DNA of 64,000 nucleotides from assembly GCF_902498845.1 (NCBI RefSeq), contig NZ_CABVLM010000003.1, forward strand, positions 372,001 to 436,000, written 5' to 3'. The position numbers and the translations under genes were made by a program. The DNA comes from Pseudoalteromonas rhizosphaerae. GTDB taxonomy: Bacteria; Pseudomonadota; Gammaproteobacteria; Enterobacterales; Alteromonadaceae. A model generated the notes under the pieces. The model had not been told where the DNA came from, did not search any database, and saw only the letters and a program-made list of their open reading frames with translations. Positions 48,258-56,615 of this stretch are shown here, piece by piece (position 1 is the stretch's first letter; each line of letters opens with the position of its first letter).

Positions 48258-50417
48258 TTAAAACTTATAACGTACATTCGCTGTTACTGTTCTGCGTTGA
48301 CCATAGAAGCAATCTCCACGCGCTAAACATGAGGTGATCACGGTCTTATCAGTAATGTTTTGTGCTTGCAAACTGAAACTGTATTGCCCAAAATCATAGC
48401 CAATCATAGCGTCAAAGAGTGTGTAATCGGTAGTTTTAATTGGATCAACTACTAAGCCATCTCGCTCACCATAGACACTACCGTCAGATGTCTCTCCCAC
48501 ATAGCGCGCACCTAAGCCCATTTTAAAACCATGCATAGTTTCTGGTCGCCATGTCGTCCAAATTGATGCTTGCTGCTTTGGTAACGCTGCAAGTGTTGCA
48601 CCATCTTCACGTTGTTTATTGCTCTGACTGACGTAACCATCGCTGTATGCGTATGACGCATACACATCGACACTTTGCCAAGCTAATTGTGCTTCAAGTT
48701 CAAGTCCTTTTACCGTCACTTCGCCCTGTTGCACTTGGCCGTTTGGAGAAATTACTTTGCTATCTGTGGCTTGCTCTGCATTAAATGGGGTAGTGCGATT
48801 TTGCTCTACAATATGATATACGGCGGCCGTAAGTAGATGCTCTGTTCCGGCAGGTTGATATTTGATACCGGCTTCAACTTGCTCACCTGTTTTTGGTACA
48901 AACGCATTACCAAAGGCATCATAGCCTAGCAATGGTTCAAATGATTCACTATAACTTGCATACGGTGAAACCCCTGAGTCAAATAAATACATCAAGCCTA
49001 AACGACCGGTGGTCGCATACTGTGACTCACTTTTGCCGTTTTCAGGATTTGTTGTTGCTTTATCACGGCGTAGTGCTGCTGATACAATCCACTGCTGGGC
49101 TATTTTCATGCTGTCTTGAATATATAGGCCAGTTTGATAAGTCTTTGATGGGGGAGCGTCAATCAAATCACCCGCTGTTGGTAAATTATCTACTTTACCG
49201 TATACAGGACTAAATAAATCGAGCGTGCCAGCAAGTCCAGAAACAGAGTCGTTATCGGTATAAGCATTTTGATAATCGAGCCCCATCACTATTGTGTGCT
49301 CAATATTACCGGTTATTATATTGCCATGAAACTGGGCATCACTAGCAATAGCCCGCGAATCAGCAGAGCTAAGATAAGACACTCGCTTGACGCTGCGCCC
49401 ATCTTCTGAAAATTCAGGTGGCCAACCGTAAATTGTATGATAATCAGCATGACTATCGGTGTAACGCGCAGCTAGTTTAAACTGCCAATCAGCATTAATA
49501 TTTTGCTCTAAAATCGCAGTGATTGACGCTTGCTCAGTATCATAACGATCAAAACCCGGCTCAGAAACAAAACGGTTTGATGGAATTTTGCCGTTTTCGT
49601 TTTCTAAAATGGTGCCTGAGTGAGGTAAGAACGAGGTACTCGTGCCTGATTCATTCTTTTGCCAATTAGTTAATAGCGTTATTTTTGTATCATCAGTGGC
49701 ATACCAGGTTAATGATGGAGAAAACACAATACTGTTATCTGGCACATAATCGGTTTGGGTATCACTCTCTCGCCATAAACCAATTACTCGCCCTTGTAAT
49801 GAAGCATCATCATTTAATGCACCGGTAATATCTCCCGCAACTTGTTTGCGCGAGTAATTACCAACTTGCCCCCAAAGCTGTCCTGATGTTTCAGCTTCTG
49901 GTTTTTTACTGACTAAGTTAACAATCCCGCCAATTGACCCCTGTCCATAAAGTACTGAGCTCGGCCCTTTGAGTATTTCAATTTGCGACAATCCATAAGG
50001 GTTAGTACGAACATTATTATAACTACCATACAACGATTTTAAGCCATCTAAGTATTGTACGGGCGACACACCACGAATAACCGACCAATCGCCACGGGTA
50101 TCAACACCGTATGGACCGTTATATAAACCAGACACATAACCAATTGCATCTTGAATAGTTAGTGCGCCTAAATCTTCAATTCGCTCTTGCGTTAAAACTG
50201 AAACAGACAACGGAGTTTCAATAATTGGCACGTCTGATTTTGCACCAGACGCACTCATGTATGAAATCAAACCTCGTTGGCTTTTTACCGTAATAACTTC
50301 TAAATCGTGATCTTCACTCACAGCATGCTGTTCGGCAACAGCATTAGAAGGATTTAACAGTGAAAGAAGAGTCAAAGATAAAATACTTAACGGTGTATTT
50401 ATTCCACTTAACTGCAT
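48258..50417 (-). CDS. TonB-dependent siderophore receptor
   Basis: This 719-aa outer-membrane receptor has a signal peptide (about 1-28) and a plug domain with VLTQERIEDLGALTIQDAIGYVSGLY and the conserved RGVSPVQYLDG, GPSSVLYGQGSIGGIVNLVSKKP. A 22-stranded barrel ends in the terminal aromatic motif VRYKF. It belongs to the ferrisiderophore (FhuA/FoxA-like) family. A Fur-like palindrome lies in its upstream region, shared with the divergent PepSY gene. Confidence 0.92.
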   Translation of the reverse strand: MQLSGINTPLSILSLTLLSLLNPSNAVAEQHAVSEDHDLEVITVKSQRGLISYMSASGAKSDVPIIETPLSVSVLTQERIEDLGALTIQDAIGYVSGLYNGPYGVDTRGDWSVIRGVSPVQYLDGLKSLYGSYNNVRTNPYGLSQIEILKGPSSVLYGQGSIGGIVNLVSKKPEAETSGQLWGQVGNYSRKQVAGDITGALNDDASLQGRVIGLWRESDTQTDYVPDNSIVFSPSLTWYATDDTKITLLTNWQKNESGTSTSFLPHSGTILENENGKIPSNRFVSEPGFDRYDTEQASITAILEQNINADWQFKLAARYTDSHADYHTIYGWPPEFSEDGRSVKRVSYLSSADSRAIASDAQFHGNIITGNIEHTIVMGLDYQNAYTDNDSVSGLAGTLDLFSPVYGKVDNLPTAGDLIDAPPSKTYQTGLYIQDSMKIAQQWIVSAALRRDKATTNPENGKSESQYATTGRLGLMYLFDSGVSPYASYSESFEPLLGYDAFGNAFVPKTGEQVEAGIKYQPAGTEHLLTAAVYHIVEQNRTTPFNAEQATDSKVISPNGQVQQGEVTVKGLELEAQLAWQSVDVYASYAYSDGYVSQSNKQREDGATLAALPKQQASIWTTWRPETMHGFKMGLGARYVGETSDGSVYGERDGLVVDPIKTTDYTLFDAMIGYDFGQYSFSLQAQNITDKTVITSCLARGDCFYGQRRTVTANVRYKF

Positions 50418-50482
50418 TAATATTCCTTAGGACAAATTGAAATTGAAGGTAGTTTAATAGTACAATTATTGAAATGCAATAT

Positions 50483-50503
50483 TAATGATAACAAATATCA
50501 TTA
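50483..50503. promoter_or_regulatory. Fur-like operator between the siderophore receptor and PepSY genes
   Basis: TAATGATA-ACAAA-TATCATTA is a 21-bp palindrome with the GATA/TATC half-sites of the Fur box. It lies in the 101-bp gap between two divergent iron-uptake genes, so it can control both. Confidence 0.65.
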
Positions 50504-50518
50504 ACAATAGGTTTCACT

Positions 50519-51661
50519 ATGGCTAAAGTAAGCAAGCGATTTTGGTTTCAATTACATGGCTGGTTCTCATTGCCTGTATGGGTTTTATTCTGTTTTATTT
50601 GTATTACAGGCACTCTCTCTGTAGTGAGTCATGAGCTTACCTGGTTAACCAACCCTGCTGCTCGAGCAAGTAATCCTAACAATTTGCCTGCAAAACCAAT
50701 CGATGAATTAATAGCAGCAGTAGAACAACAACATCCAACTGCTGATATCACATCAGTATTGGTGTATGAACCGTATTTAGTAAACGCTATTATATTTACA
50801 GATCACAATAAACCCCAAGCAATTGCCTACGTAAATCAATACACAGGGCAAATACAAGCAGTTAATCAAGGCATCACCTTTATTGGTTTTATGCGCGCGT
50901 TACATGGTTGGCTGTTGTTTCCATGGCAATCTGGTTATAGCGTCGGTTATTATCTTGTATCTGCAATGGCAATAGTCATGTTTGGCGCATTAGCCACCGG
51001 GCTGATTATTTATAAAAATTTCTGGCGTGCTTTTACTCAGCCTAAATTGCGCTTCAATCAAGGTAAAAAAACCTTATTAAAAGATTTACATAGCTTAGCT
51101 GGCGTCTGGTCTATGTGGTTTTTACTCATTATGAGCTTAACGGGGTTTTGGTATTTAACTCAAGCAATTATGTGGCATAACGAGATTGATATTGAAGAAC
51201 ATCCGCCGCTGGTAAGCGTAGCTGATTTGCCCACTTCTAAAACGGTACCAGCCATCAGTCTAAGTCAGGCTCTACAGCTCACTAAGCAGCAGTTTGCTGA
51301 CTTTGAACCTCATTACATCATGTTCCCAGAACATAGCCGAGGCATGTACAGTATCAGCGGCTCGAACAACACTATTTTCTATGATGACTATGCGTTCTCA
51401 ACGACGATAAATCCTTGGACAGGCGAATTAGCACAGACTAAAAGTCCCGGATCAATGAACGCTCTACAAACTATTTCTCATATTGCAGACCCTTTGCATT
51501 ACGGCACAATTGGCGGGATCTGGACCAAGCTAGTTTGGTTTATTTTTGGCGTGATCTTAAGCGGTATGTCTATTACAGGCTTTATGATGTGGCGTAGTAA
51601 GTTAGCTAAGACAACAAAGGCGCAGCTGCTAACGACTGACTATATTCAGGAGGCACAATAA
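50519..51661 (+). CDS. PepSY-associated TM-helix protein (PiuB/FoxB-like reductase)
   Basis: This 380-aa inner-membrane protein has four TMs and PepSY-type periplasmic segments between them. It opens with LHGWFSLPVWVLFCFICITGTL, has RALHGWLLFP and LLKDLHSLAGVWSMWFLLIMSLTGFWY, and ends near FIFGVILSGMSITGFMMWR. The paired His in HGW and HSLAG fit haem or iron ligation, as proposed for the family, which is linked to ferric-siderophore reduction. Its stop overlaps the next start by 1 bp (TAATG). Confidence 0.88.
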   Translation: MAKVSKRFWFQLHGWFSLPVWVLFCFICITGTLSVVSHELTWLTNPAARASNPNNLPAKPIDELIAAVEQQHPTADITSVLVYEPYLVNAIIFTDHNKPQAIAYVNQYTGQIQAVNQGITFIGFMRALHGWLLFPWQSGYSVGYYLVSAMAIVMFGALATGLIIYKNFWRAFTQPKLRFNQGKKTLLKDLHSLAGVWSMWFLLIMSLTGFWYLTQAIMWHNEIDIEEHPPLVSVADLPTSKTVPAISLSQALQLTKQQFADFEPHYIMFPEHSRGMYSISGSNNTIFYDDYAFSTTINPWTGELAQTKSPGSMNALQTISHIADPLHYGTIGGIWTKLVWFIFGVILSGMSITGFMMWRSKLAKTTKAQLLTTDYIQEAQ

Positions 51662-52128
51662 TGGCGCGACTTAAAAGTACTTGGTGGCAACGCTATAAGT
51701 ATCTACTACATGCTAGTATTTTAATTTTACCATTTTGGTTTTTATATCAATCAATGATTCTCATATTTCCTGACTCATGGGGCGAGCAAACAATGGGAGA
51801 GTTTACCCTTGCACCCATGCCACTTAATATGGCGCCCCCCTATAGCCACCATGGTGAATACGTTAAAGATTTTATGGTAATGTTTAATAAAGGAAAAATA
51901 GCAGATGTACGCCAAGGTTACATGAATATTGGCCCCACTCCTTTACCACTTAGTCAGTTATCAAAAGCCGATGAAGGTATTTTACATGGCACGCGTCATG
52001 GTCAACATGTGCACGCTATTGCACCAAAATTAATAACCAGCAAAGATAAGGCATGGATCACACTCCAAACGTGGCAAGGTGAATTGCTAGTTCAAAGCTG
52101 GGAAATTCCAAGCCAGTTTATTAACTAA
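51661..52128 (+). CDS. Small membrane-anchored His-rich protein paired with the PepSY protein
   Basis: This 155-aa protein has one N-terminal TM (about residues 14-32) and a periplasmic part with histidine clusters: PYSHHGEYV, and HGTRHGQHVHA near residue 110. I do not recognise a named family. Its one-base overlap with the PepSY gene and the shared Fur-like operator mean it is almost certainly cotranscribed and probably iron-related. Confidence 0.75.
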   Translation: MARLKSTWWQRYKYLLHASILILPFWFLYQSMILIFPDSWGEQTMGEFTLAPMPLNMAPPYSHHGEYVKDFMVMFNKGKIADVRQGYMNIGPTPLPLSQLSKADEGILHGTRHGQHVHAIAPKLITSKDKAWITLQTWQGELLVQSWEIPSQFIN

Positions 52129-52330
52129 CAACAATGGGGAGCAAAACATGCTCCCACGCGCACCCAAACCCAACTTTTATTTAACTTAAATCACCATTTA
52201 TCTTTACAAAAGTAATAATATAACAAAGTATTACAATTAACCTTTTGAAGGTTACACCGTTGAGCTGCTCGTCGAATGCTAAATTTGCTTGAGCTATCGG
52301 ATCATACACACACAGTACTTTGGAGATAAA

Positions 52331-53743
52331 ATGAAATTTTCCACACAATTACTTTGCTGGCTTAGTTTAGCCGCCAGCCCATTTTTTAATAATGCATTCG
52401 CTATCGATAATGGTGTCTATACCATAAAATCAAAATATAGCGCCAAATTTGTCGAAGTCGCCAATGCATCAACTGCGGATGGCGCGAATATTAGCCAATG
52501 GGCTAATACTAATCACGATACCCAACGTTGGCTCATTACTCAGGTTGAAAATAATAACTACTCTGTAATAAACCTTAACAGCGGTAAAGCAATGGAGGTC
52601 TTTGAGTGGTCAACTAGTGATGGCGCAAACGTAGTCCAATATGACTATAGCGCTGGTGCAACGCAGCATTGGCAAATTAATAGCGAAGGCAACGGCTATG
52701 TGAGCTTTATCAATGCCAATAGCCAAAAAGCGCTCGATCTGTATGACTTTGACGGCAATGACGGGGCTAATATCAGCCAATGGGCATACAATGGCAGTGA
52801 TGCACAGCTTTGGCAGCTCAATAAACTGGCCAACGTAGAATCCGCTCCCTTTGATCCTTCAACTACCAATGGCGCAACGGATCATTGGCCATTAACCGGT
52901 AGTTTAGTCACTCACGATCCAACCATCAGTTACGAAAATGGTACGTGGTGGATATTTCAAACTGGGCCTGGCATCGCTGGAAAGTGGTCAAATGATGGCG
53001 TAGCATGGAATGATGCGGCAGCGATTTTTCCTAATGGCTTAAATTGGTGGTCTAACTATGTGCCTGAACACGATGGCATTGATGTTTGGGCGCCTGAACT
53101 TAAAAGCTACAATGGGCGTAGCTGGCTTTATTATGCAATATCAACCTTTGGCTCGCGTGTTTCGGCAATTGGTTTAACCTCAGCAAGTAGTGTCTCTGCC
53201 GGTAATTGGCGTGATGATGGTTTAGTGATAAACACCACCAACAGCAATAGCTACAATGCGATTGACCCAGATTTAGTCGTCGCCAAAGATGGTGCGCCAT
53301 GGTTAACATTCGGTTCGTGGAATTCAGGTATCAAGTTAATGCGGATCAACCCAATAACGATGAAACCATTTGGTGAGCTCTATTCCCTTGCTAGCCGCTC
53401 AGGTGGCATTGAAGCACCAACGATCATCTATCGCCAAGGATACTACTACCTATTTGTATCTGTTGGTAAATGTTGCGCAGGAACCGATAGCACCTATCGT
53501 ATCGCATATGGGCGTGCAACGGATATTCGTGGTCCTTACTTAGACAAGAATGGCAACAATATGCTCTCTGGTGGTGGCAGTATTTTAGATGCTGGTAACA
53601 GCCAGTGGGCCGGACCTGGCGGCCAAGATATTCTTAATACCGATGTAATGGTTCGCCATGCTTATGATAAAGGTGACAACGGTGTGCCAAAACTATTGAT
53701 CAGCACACTAAATTGGGACTCAAATGGTTGGCCAAGATTTTAA
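52331..53743 (+). CDS. Secreted GH43 glycoside hydrolase with N-terminal ricin-type lectin domain
   Basis: This 470-aa protein has a signal peptide (about residues 1-24, ending NNAFA). A ricin B-like carbohydrate-binding module (about 26-165) follows, with three similar repeats ending in QRW/QHW/QLW. The C-terminal half is a five-bladed propeller of GH43 with the three catalytic acids in HDPTI, IDPDLV and GIEAPTI. The subgroup looks like endo-1,5-alpha-arabinanase. The ATG at 52331 has TGGAG upstream; an in-frame start at 52289 would precede the signal and is rejected. The gene stands alone. Confidence 0.85.
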   Translation: MKFSTQLLCWLSLAASPFFNNAFAIDNGVYTIKSKYSAKFVEVANASTADGANISQWANTNHDTQRWLITQVENNNYSVINLNSGKAMEVFEWSTSDGANVVQYDYSAGATQHWQINSEGNGYVSFINANSQKALDLYDFDGNDGANISQWAYNGSDAQLWQLNKLANVESAPFDPSTTNGATDHWPLTGSLVTHDPTISYENGTWWIFQTGPGIAGKWSNDGVAWNDAAAIFPNGLNWWSNYVPEHDGIDVWAPELKSYNGRSWLYYAISTFGSRVSAIGLTSASSVSAGNWRDDGLVINTTNSNSYNAIDPDLVVAKDGAPWLTFGSWNSGIKLMRINPITMKPFGELYSLASRSGGIEAPTIIYRQGYYYLFVSVGKCCAGTDSTYRIAYGRATDIRGPYLDKNGNNMLSGGGSILDAGNSQWAGPGGQDILNTDVMVRHAYDKGDNGVPKLLISTLNWDSNGWPRF

Positions 53744-53761
53744 ACCAGCCAACTTAACAAC

Positions 53762-53796
53762 ATTTATAAAGCGTGTAATAACGCGCTTTATAAAAA
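53762..53796. terminator. Hairpin between the GH43 gene and the WaaP-like kinase gene
   Basis: An 11-bp stem (TTTATAAAGCG with CGCTTTATAAA) closely follows the GH43 stop and runs into the last codons of the converging gene. Confidence 0.55.
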
Positions 53797-54525
53797 ACGC
53801 TCCATGATAGCGGAGGCGATTTGCGTAGCTATTCCACATCCCCACATATATGCACGTTGGATCGGGTAACCTCTAAAAATCCAACGCTTTCTAACATGAT
53901 TAAAATTACTTAAATAATCAGCTTTGGCATCTGGCAGAGGTTGATCAGCAAGCTTTGCCCATGCTTTATAAACACCCGACATATCTGCACCACGCATAAA
54001 TTGCTGTAACCAGCGAGGAAATCGCGCGTATCGTATCGTCGACTGAAAATCGATGATATACGGTTTACCATCATCACTACAAAGCACATTACCCAAATTG
54101 CGCAAATCTAAATGTACAACCCCTCGGCGATGCATTAATGCAACCAGTCGTTCAAAATCTTTAAAAAAACTAACGGGTAGCACTTCTTTTTGTTGTACTA
54201 ACTGTTTAAGTGGTGTGCCTGTAATATAGTCATAGGCAACAGCAATCGGCGATAATCGTAAAAATCGCCCACTCACTCCAGTTATGCCAGCTAAACGAGC
54301 CAGCCCTTTATACTCTTGATTCACCGATAAAGGCGCAAAGGTTTTTCTCACCCACCAAGGGCTATGTTGAAAATCTTTAATGACTAAATCGAGTTGCTGA
54401 TCGGTATAACGATAGACAATAGCATTTGCAAAACGTCCGGTATGAACAACATTTAAATTTTCGGCTGCAAACTGATGTTCTGGAAATTGCTGCTGTAACT
54501 GCTGTAATAAAGTAGCTTCGATCAT
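53788..54525 (-). CDS. Small WaaP/RIO-like kinase, lipopolysaccharide-kinase family
   Basis: This 245-aa protein has the catalytic loop HLDLRNLGNVL (about residue 118) and the metal-binding motif PYIIDFQS (about 135) of the eukaryotic-kinase-like WaaP/KdkA/RIO families. A likely substrate is the Kdo or core sugar of lipopolysaccharide, but there is no LPS gene around it, so this is inference. The C-terminal ends (FRGYPIQRAYMWG) are unlike RIO1. Confidence 0.7.
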   Translation of the reverse strand: MIEATLLQQLQQQFPEHQFAAENLNVVHTGRFANAIVYRYTDQQLDLVIKDFQHSPWWVRKTFAPLSVNQEYKGLARLAGITGVSGRFLRLSPIAVAYDYITGTPLKQLVQQKEVLPVSFFKDFERLVALMHRRGVVHLDLRNLGNVLCSDDGKPYIIDFQSTIRYARFPRWLQQFMRGADMSGVYKAWAKLADQPLPDAKADYLSNFNHVRKRWIFRGYPIQRAYMWGCGIATQIASAIMERFL

Positions 54526-54612
54526 AACACCCTGCGACTTGTTAAATATAAATGCCTAGGCAACTATATTATCAAATCTCTGCACTCACAGCAATATGAC
54601 CCTTAACTAGAT

Positions 54613-55077
54613 TTACGATTTCAAATTATGAATTGCTCTAAATAACAGCTTTGCCAACAATTTTTTTTCATCATCAGAAAAGTCGATTAGTGCTGTGCGG
54701 TAAATATTATTCACAATAGGGAGTATTTCAGGGTAAAGCTGTTGGCCTTTTTCAGTAAGGCATAATAGCGTAGAGCGGCGATCTTCTGCGGATTGTTGTT
54801 TTGCAACTAAGCCTTTTTCTTCTAAACGAGACAACAAACGACTCATCGCGCCACGATCATAAACCATATGCTCACATAGCTCTGCCAAAGTATGCACTTT
54901 GCCTCGAGCTAATAGCACCACAACAATATATTGCGCCGAAGTTAAATCCATTGGCGTAAGGCCAGCATCTAGATGAGTTACTAAATTTGACCGTAAATAA
55001 GCAACTAACCGACCCAGATCTTGAACGGGATCAAGATCATCAATACAACATTGTACAAGTGAAGCGGATTCTTTCAT
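54613..55077 (-). CDS. MarR-family transcriptional regulator
   Basis: This 154-aa protein has the winged-helix signature LTSAQYIVVVLLARGKVHTLAELCEHMVYDRGAMSRLLSRLEEKGLVAKQQSAEDRRSTLLCLTEKG, trimmed here to its DNA-binding core (residues about 42-115). MarR proteins sense small phenolic or oxidant ligands. The neighbour across the divergent gap is an unknown membrane protein, 131 bp away. Target unknown. Confidence 0.9.
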   Translation of the reverse strand: MKESASLVQCCIDDLDPVQDLGRLVAYLRSNLVTHLDAGLTPMDLTSAQYIVVVLLARGKVHTLAELCEHMVYDRGAMSRLLSRLEEKGLVAKQQSAEDRRSTLLCLTEKGQQLYPEILPIVNNIYRTALIDFSDDEKKLLAKLLFRAIHNLKS

Positions 55078-55208
55078 AAATTCTCAAAAACTGCGTGAAG
55101 GTCACTCATTGACCGTTAATAGCTATAATAATTCAATCAAACATAATTGCGTAGTGACACCTAATTAGTGTAGCGTCGAACAAGCTAACTAATGTTATTG
55201 AGGAATAC

Positions 55209-56375
55209 ATGCAAAGTAAACAACGAGATGTTATCAAGTATATTGCCATACTTATACTGCTACTACTTTGCTGGTCAGAGCAATTTAACAGCTACATCAT
55301 GGATTTTCTTGACCAAACCTTAGTGCAGTCATCATTAGTTTATGCTTCTGCACGCAGTGTTAACGGCATTATTTCTTTATTACAGTCGGCTGAAGTCGGT
55401 ATTGGTATAGCAAGCATAGCGCCTGCGCAATTGCTTGATCCGGTGAACGATTTAGCCGAATACATTGCCGATGCGATGCGCATATCATTAGGCTCACTGT
55501 TTATCCAGCGGATTTTATTTACTATTTCATCAGGGGTATTTTTTAGCGCCTTGTTTACCGCCAGCGTCATTAGTTATTTAGTCTGTGATTATTTTGGGTA
55601 TTTAAAACAGCTTAAAGGTAAGTTACTCGCTAGCCTGATTTTAGTACGGTTTTTAATTCCATTTGTGGTACTTGCAACTGGGCTTGCCAGCCAAGCCTTT
55701 CTAGATGAAGAAATCAATTATCAAAATCAATATGTTGAAAAGACCGTTGACACACTTAGCGTACAGGCTAATGCAACCTCCACATTATCAGCACAACTGA
55801 GCGCAAAAATTAACAGTGACAAGCAGACAACCCTCGATGAACTCGAACTTATTGCCGTTCAGCAACAACAATTAAAAGCAATTATTACAGATAACCAACA
55901 GCAGCTTGAGCAATTAAATAAGCAAATTGACGCCATTCAAACGACCCGCAGTTTAGCCGAAAAACTCACCTTAACAGAGCTTCCCGAGGCTAAACCATTA
56001 CTGCAAAAACAGCGCGAGTTAAAGCAACAACAAGCATCTATCAACAATCAGTTCGCCGCGTTATATCAACAGAAAGCTCAGCTGCAACAACAGCTGCATG
56101 ATTATAACGACCAACTAGCAGGTAATTCTGGCAATTTAATTAGCAAAGTCGTTGATACCGTTACGACTGGCATTACAGATATGGCTAATTCTTTAGAGGG
56201 CTTATTTATTGAATTTTTAAACTTAGTGTCGTTACTAATCATCAAATTATTTATTATGCCTTTGCTATTCTTATATTTATTTAGTAAAGCATTTAAAGCT
56301 ATTTGGCAACGTTCCGTGCTACAAGCATTAGCGCAAATGAAAACAGAAATACACACCGCCATCACAGAAAAATAA
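55209..56375 (+). CDS. Membrane protein with long periplasmic coiled coil, unknown function
   Basis: This 388-aa protein has hydrophobic segments near residues 9-22, 100-125, 138-160 and 335-360. Between them is a long Gln/Lys/Leu coiled coil (about 180-305: QQQQLKAIITDNQQQLEQLNKQIDAI and LQKQRELKQQQASINNQFAALYQQKAQLQQQL). The N-terminal segment SARSVNGIISLLQSAE looks conserved. I recognise no catalytic motif and no named family. It is divergent from the MarR gene, which makes it a candidate target of that regulator. Confidence 0.7.
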   Translation: MQSKQRDVIKYIAILILLLLCWSEQFNSYIMDFLDQTLVQSSLVYASARSVNGIISLLQSAEVGIGIASIAPAQLLDPVNDLAEYIADAMRISLGSLFIQRILFTISSGVFFSALFTASVISYLVCDYFGYLKQLKGKLLASLILVRFLIPFVVLATGLASQAFLDEEINYQNQYVEKTVDTLSVQANATSTLSAQLSAKINSDKQTTLDELELIAVQQQQLKAIITDNQQQLEQLNKQIDAIQTTRSLAEKLTLTELPEAKPLLQKQRELKQQQASINNQFAALYQQKAQLQQQLHDYNDQLAGNSGNLISKVVDTVTTGITDMANSLEGLFIEFLNLVSLLIIKLFIMPLLFLYLFSKAFKAIWQRSVLQALAQMKTEIHTAITEK

Positions 56376-56547
56376 CCGCTATATCATGCTTAGGGTCACA
56401 TCAGCTCAGCATGAAAGCGATGCCCTAATGGGTCATTTAAAAACTAACAATTAAAAATAAAAACAAATAAAAACAGATAGATAAAATAAAAAGCATTGAA
56501 TGAAAGGAAACCTAAATAGCTTTACTCTCACTGCAGAAGTCTTTCTT

Positions 56548-56576
56548 TTGTCACGGTTTTGTCATAAAAGTTATTT
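56548..56576 (+). promoter_or_regulatory. PhoB box upstream of the phytase gene
   Basis: Three 11-bp-spaced units, TTGTCAC-GGTT, TTGTCAT-AAAA and a weaker GTTATTT, fit the Pho box (7-bp repeats with 4-bp spacers). They end about 40 bp before the phytase start. Confidence 0.7.
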
Positions 56577-56615
56577 AGCTTGCATCGCATACATGGCTAA
56601 CTTAGGACTTTACTT

